Below are positions 61,901 through 64,000 of a stretch of 64,000 nt of DNA, piece after piece. Source of the DNA: Flavobacterium sp. ALD4 (GTDB lineage: Bacteria; Bacteroidota; Bacteroidia; Flavobacteriales; Flavobacteriaceae); contig NZ_PJBJ01000030.1 in the NCBI RefSeq assembly GCF_002836475.1, positions 806,001 to 870,000 of the forward strand. The letters are read 5' to 3'. The notes beneath the pieces are model-generated. The model had not been told where the DNA came from. It searched no databases and saw nothing but the letters and a program-made list of their open reading frames with translations. Position 1 is the first letter of the stretch, and each line of letters opens with the position of its first letter. The translations under genes and the position numbers were made by a program.

Positions 61901-62554
61901 ATGCAAATTCATAATCTCTCGGAAAACAACAGCGTTCTTAATCATTTTCTGGGCCAAATAAGAAATGTAAATATACATAACGACAGCATGCGTTTCAGAA
62001 GAAATATTGAGCGCATAGGAGAAATAATGGCATATGAATTGAGTAAAGAATTGCATTATAAAGCGGTAGAGATTCAAACACCTCTAGGGACTAAAAAGAC
62101 CACGGAGATTGCCGATCAATTGGTTATCTGTTCTATTTTACGTGCCGGATTTCCAATGCATACGGGTTTTTTGAATTATTTTGATGCGGCAGAAAACGGT
62201 TTTATATCTGCATCCAGACACCATCCAAATAACGATGATTACTTTGAGATTCTGGTTGAATACCAAGCTATTGCCGATTTTAACGGCAAATATTTATTAC
62301 TAGTAGATCCCATGCTTGCCACTGGACAATCGATCGTGGCGGTTTTCAATCGATTGATGGAAAGAGGAGTGGCAAAAGAAATTCATATTGCTGTAGTAAT
62401 TGCTGCCCCGGAAGGAATAGCCCACCTTAACGAACACTTGCCGGACACTTGCCATCTATGGGTAGCTTCTTTAGATGAAAAACTAGACGCTCATAGTTAT
62501 ATTGTACCAGGACTTGGCGATGCAGGAGACTTATCGTACGGAACTAAATTATAA
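61901..62554 (+). CDS. upp: Uracil phosphoribosyltransferase
   Basis: 217 residues. The PRPP-binding motif is LLVDPMLATGQS (133-144), with ICSILRAGFPMHTGFLNYFD, and uracil-binding residues near the end in YIVPGLGDAGDLSYGT. It salvages uracil to UMP. Its last six bases overlap the convergent DUF6427 gene in the shared palindrome TTATAA. Confidence 0.95.
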   Translation: MQIHNLSENNSVLNHFLGQIRNVNIHNDSMRFRRNIERIGEIMAYELSKELHYKAVEIQTPLGTKKTTEIADQLVICSILRAGFPMHTGFLNYFDAAENGFISASRHHPNNDDYFEILVEYQAIADFNGKYLLLVDPMLATGQSIVAVFNRLMERGVAKEIHIAVVIAAPEGIAHLNEHLPDTCHLWVASLDEKLDAHSYIVPGLGDAGDLSYGTKL

Positions 62555-63478
62555 CTGCGAGAAAAAAGCAAACAAGCTGCAGGCTATTAAAACAAACAAA
62601 ACCATTTCTTGTTTCAATTTTAACTGGGACATTTCGATATGACTTGTTGCCATTATCGCCAATGGAGCAAATGTAAATATTAGCAAATCATTGCTTTTGT
62701 TTGAAGAAACTAAGAAAATTAGTACTCCAATGAAAAATGAAGCAATGATTTTTTTGAAAGCAGCATCCGTTATCATTGGTTTGCTGGATAGCGTCGCAAA
62801 CATAGAAATTACAAAAAACAACGCCACGGTAGCATAGATGGACAAAGCACCGTTTTGATAATTATTAGTGAAATAGTTAATTTCAAAACTAGTATTTACA
62901 CTGCTTTTGATATATTCCAACGCGCTGATATCAAAAAGTATCGAACTAAGTGCAAAAAGAGTTCCTACTGCAAAAAAGGCAATGAATGGCAAAATCCAAT
63001 TTCTATAATCTCTGGAAACGTGGAACATTATCGAAATAAACACCAATACTAAATAAAGAATAGACCAAAAATGAAATAAAGCAGCCACAAAAATCCATAA
63101 GGAAGCATCAAATATTTTTTCTTTGGAAGCTTTTAGGGACTGAAGAGAGAGTAATCTACGTAGCGCTAACAGGATAAATAAATTGGCAAAGACTAAATTA
63201 ATGTTATCTAAAACTGAAGGGAAAAAAAGTAGAAATAAAAAATAAAAAAAGATCGTGTAGCTACTGTCTTTACTCAGTCCGTTCTTTTTTGAAATGAAAT
63301 TTGATATAAAAATAGAACCCAATAAAACAAGTAAAATCACCACTTTTTGAATAACTAATCCCATGGAATCTGTCGATCTCAAATCCTGAATTTGATAGAT
63401 CAAAAAAAAACTCACTATTAAAATTACCATCAATGAAAAATTTAATGGCGTAGATTTTTTAAAAAGACTTGTAATCAT
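62549..63478 (-). CDS. DUF6427 membrane protein
   Basis: 309 residues with about nine transmembrane helices. The start MITSLFKKSTPLNFSLMVIL and the block LYLVLVFISIMFHVSRDYRN, then WILPFIAFFAVGTLFAL, match DUF6427, a flavobacterial family I remember beside upp and purD. Function unknown. Its promoter region is shared with DUF6341. Confidence 0.88.
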   Translation of the reverse strand: MITSLFKKSTPLNFSLMVILIVSFFLIYQIQDLRSTDSMGLVIQKVVILLVLLGSIFISNFISKKNGLSKDSSYTIFFYFLFLLFFPSVLDNINLVFANLFILLALRRLLSLQSLKASKEKIFDASLWIFVAALFHFWSILYLVLVFISIMFHVSRDYRNWILPFIAFFAVGTLFALSSILFDISALEYIKSSVNTSFEINYFTNNYQNGALSIYATVALFFVISMFATLSSKPMITDAAFKKIIASFFIGVLIFLVSSNKSNDLLIFTFAPLAIMATSHIEMSQLKLKQEMVLFVLIACSLFAFFSQL

Positions 63479-63498
63479 AAGGATATTTTATACTTTTG
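63469..63498 (+). promoter_or_regulatory. Promoter of the DUF6341 gene
   Basis: TTG at 63469-63471, 19 bp, TACTTTTG at 63491-63498. The leader before the ATG at 63622 would be about 115 nt. The -33 part lies inside the first codons of the divergent DUF6427 gene. Confidence 0.65.
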
Positions 63499-63621
63499 TA
63501 ACTTTAAAACTGTAAATATAATACTTGTTTAAAAAGGAAACCCGCAAGTTGAAAAAGATTCTTAAGAAAAGCACTCTTTACTGACGGGAAATTAAAAGAA
63601 CAACAACATAATTTTAACGAT

Positions 63622-63852
63622 ATGAAATCATTTTTTGAAGGAATTCAGTACCTATTTGTAAATATATTATTTACTCCATTAGACTTTTTACGTTCATTAG
63701 AACTTAGTTCATGGTTTGTTGCCAATACGATCAATTGGATTTTCATGATTATTTGCGCAGTCGCAATGGTATACTGGGTTATGCAATTGAAATTACACGA
63801 TGACAACGGTGAAGAAAACCAAGATACTACAGCGCACTCTTTTTTTAAATAA
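63622..63852 (+). CDS. DUF6341 family small membrane protein
   Basis: 76 residues. MKSFFEGIQYLFVNILFTPL, DFLRSLELSSWF and NTINWIFMIICAVAMVYWVM form a re-entrant and a membrane helix, ending in an acidic tail. It matches DUF6341, a short flavobacterial family usually found next to DUF6427 and purD. Function unknown. Confidence 0.87.
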   Translation: MKSFFEGIQYLFVNILFTPLDFLRSLELSSWFVANTINWIFMIICAVAMVYWVMQLKLHDDNGEENQDTTAHSFFK

Positions 63853-63860
63853 ACCGAAGC

Positions 63861-63885
63861 TAACCCTAAATAAATTTTAGGGTTA
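63861..63885. terminator. Hairpin between DUF6341 and purD
   Basis: TAACCCTAAA, loop TAAAT, TTTAGGGTTA: perfect 10-bp stem between convergent genes, weak T run. Probably a bidirectional terminator. Confidence 0.6.
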
Positions 63886-63899
63886 ATTATAATCCTATT

Positions 63900-64000
63900 T
63901 TATAATAGATCGTTACCGATATCTTTTCTAAAATTCATCTTATCAAAATCTAGCTTGTCTATATTTTGATAAGATTTTTTTATGGCCTCTTGAAAGTCAT
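63900..64000 (-). CDS. purD: Phosphoribosylamine-glycine ligase, C-terminal end (partial)
   Basis: The last 32 codons are visible: DFQEAIKKSYQNIDKLDFDK, then MNFRKDIGNDLL and a stop. Regularly spaced Ala-Tyr and a terminal RKDIG match the PurD C-terminus, and purD is the expected neighbour of DUF6341 in Flavobacteria. The rest lies beyond the right edge. The enzyme makes glycinamide ribonucleotide in purine synthesis. Confidence 0.8.
   Translation of the reverse strand, partial: DFQEAIKKSYQNIDKLDFDKMNFRKDIGNDLL

Overview
The window looks like chromosome from a Flavobacterium-like member of the Bacteroidota. The evidence is low-GC DNA, many promoters of the bacteroidetal type (TTG, about 19 bp, TAnnTTTG), two TonB-dependent receptors, a SprE/PorW gliding and type IX secretion lipoprotein, an ATP synthase locus without atpD/atpC, and several families largely confined to this lineage (DUF5689, DUF3871, DUF2452, DUF4292, DUF4254, DUF5687, DUF6427, DUF6341). 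All family names are recognised by eye; no search was run.

Layout. 1-8.0 kb holds core and peripheral metabolism: the 5' part of a DUF5689 lipoprotein gene, a TonB-dependent receptor, a Gfo/Idh/MocA oxidoreductase, an Old Yellow Enzyme and the site-2 protease RseP. 8.03-23.55 kb is a tRNA-Asn gene followed by an integrated element of about 15.4 kb. The element is bounded by an 88-bp direct repeat made of the tRNA 3' end plus its terminator. It carries a tyrosine integrase, an OB-like small protein, a RecA-fold ATPase, a DUF3871 protein, a protein with polymerase-like motifs, a GIY-YIG homing-type endonuclease, a four-gene operon (type IIG-like restriction-modification enzyme, two small membrane coiled-coil proteins, a DUF5655 nuclease-like protein) and, on the opposite strand, a RepA-like helicase. 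I see no relaxase and no virion genes. 23.5-28.9 kb is an insertion graveyard: a third degenerate copy of the att/terminator sequence, tRNA-Arg(CCT), a decayed integrase 3' end, a few cargo-like genes and long stretches that hold only terminator-like hairpins.

29-36 kb holds a PQQ-type sugar dehydrogenase with a cytochrome c, a second TonB receptor, two lipoproteins (one a NodB-type deacetylase) and a broken transglutaminase. 36-43.8 kb is a minus-strand housekeeping cluster (EnvC-like, DUF4292, TPR, sugar nucleotidyltransferase, dUTPase, flippase, lipoprotein, GNAT). 43.9-52.8 kb holds atpGAHFEB, two small membrane proteins, a bactofilin and SprE/PorW. 52.8-58.9 kb holds an ABC exporter (ATPase plus DUF5687 permease) and a PadR regulator heading a run of related small membrane proteins. 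59-64 kb holds a PaaE-like reductase, a GT9 glycosyltransferase with DUF4254, upp, DUF6427, DUF6341 and the 3' end of purD.

The best candidates for something undescribed are the integrated element, especially its polymerase-like protein and the four-gene restriction/membrane/nuclease operon, and the PadR-headed paralog array with a perfect inverted-repeat operator candidate.
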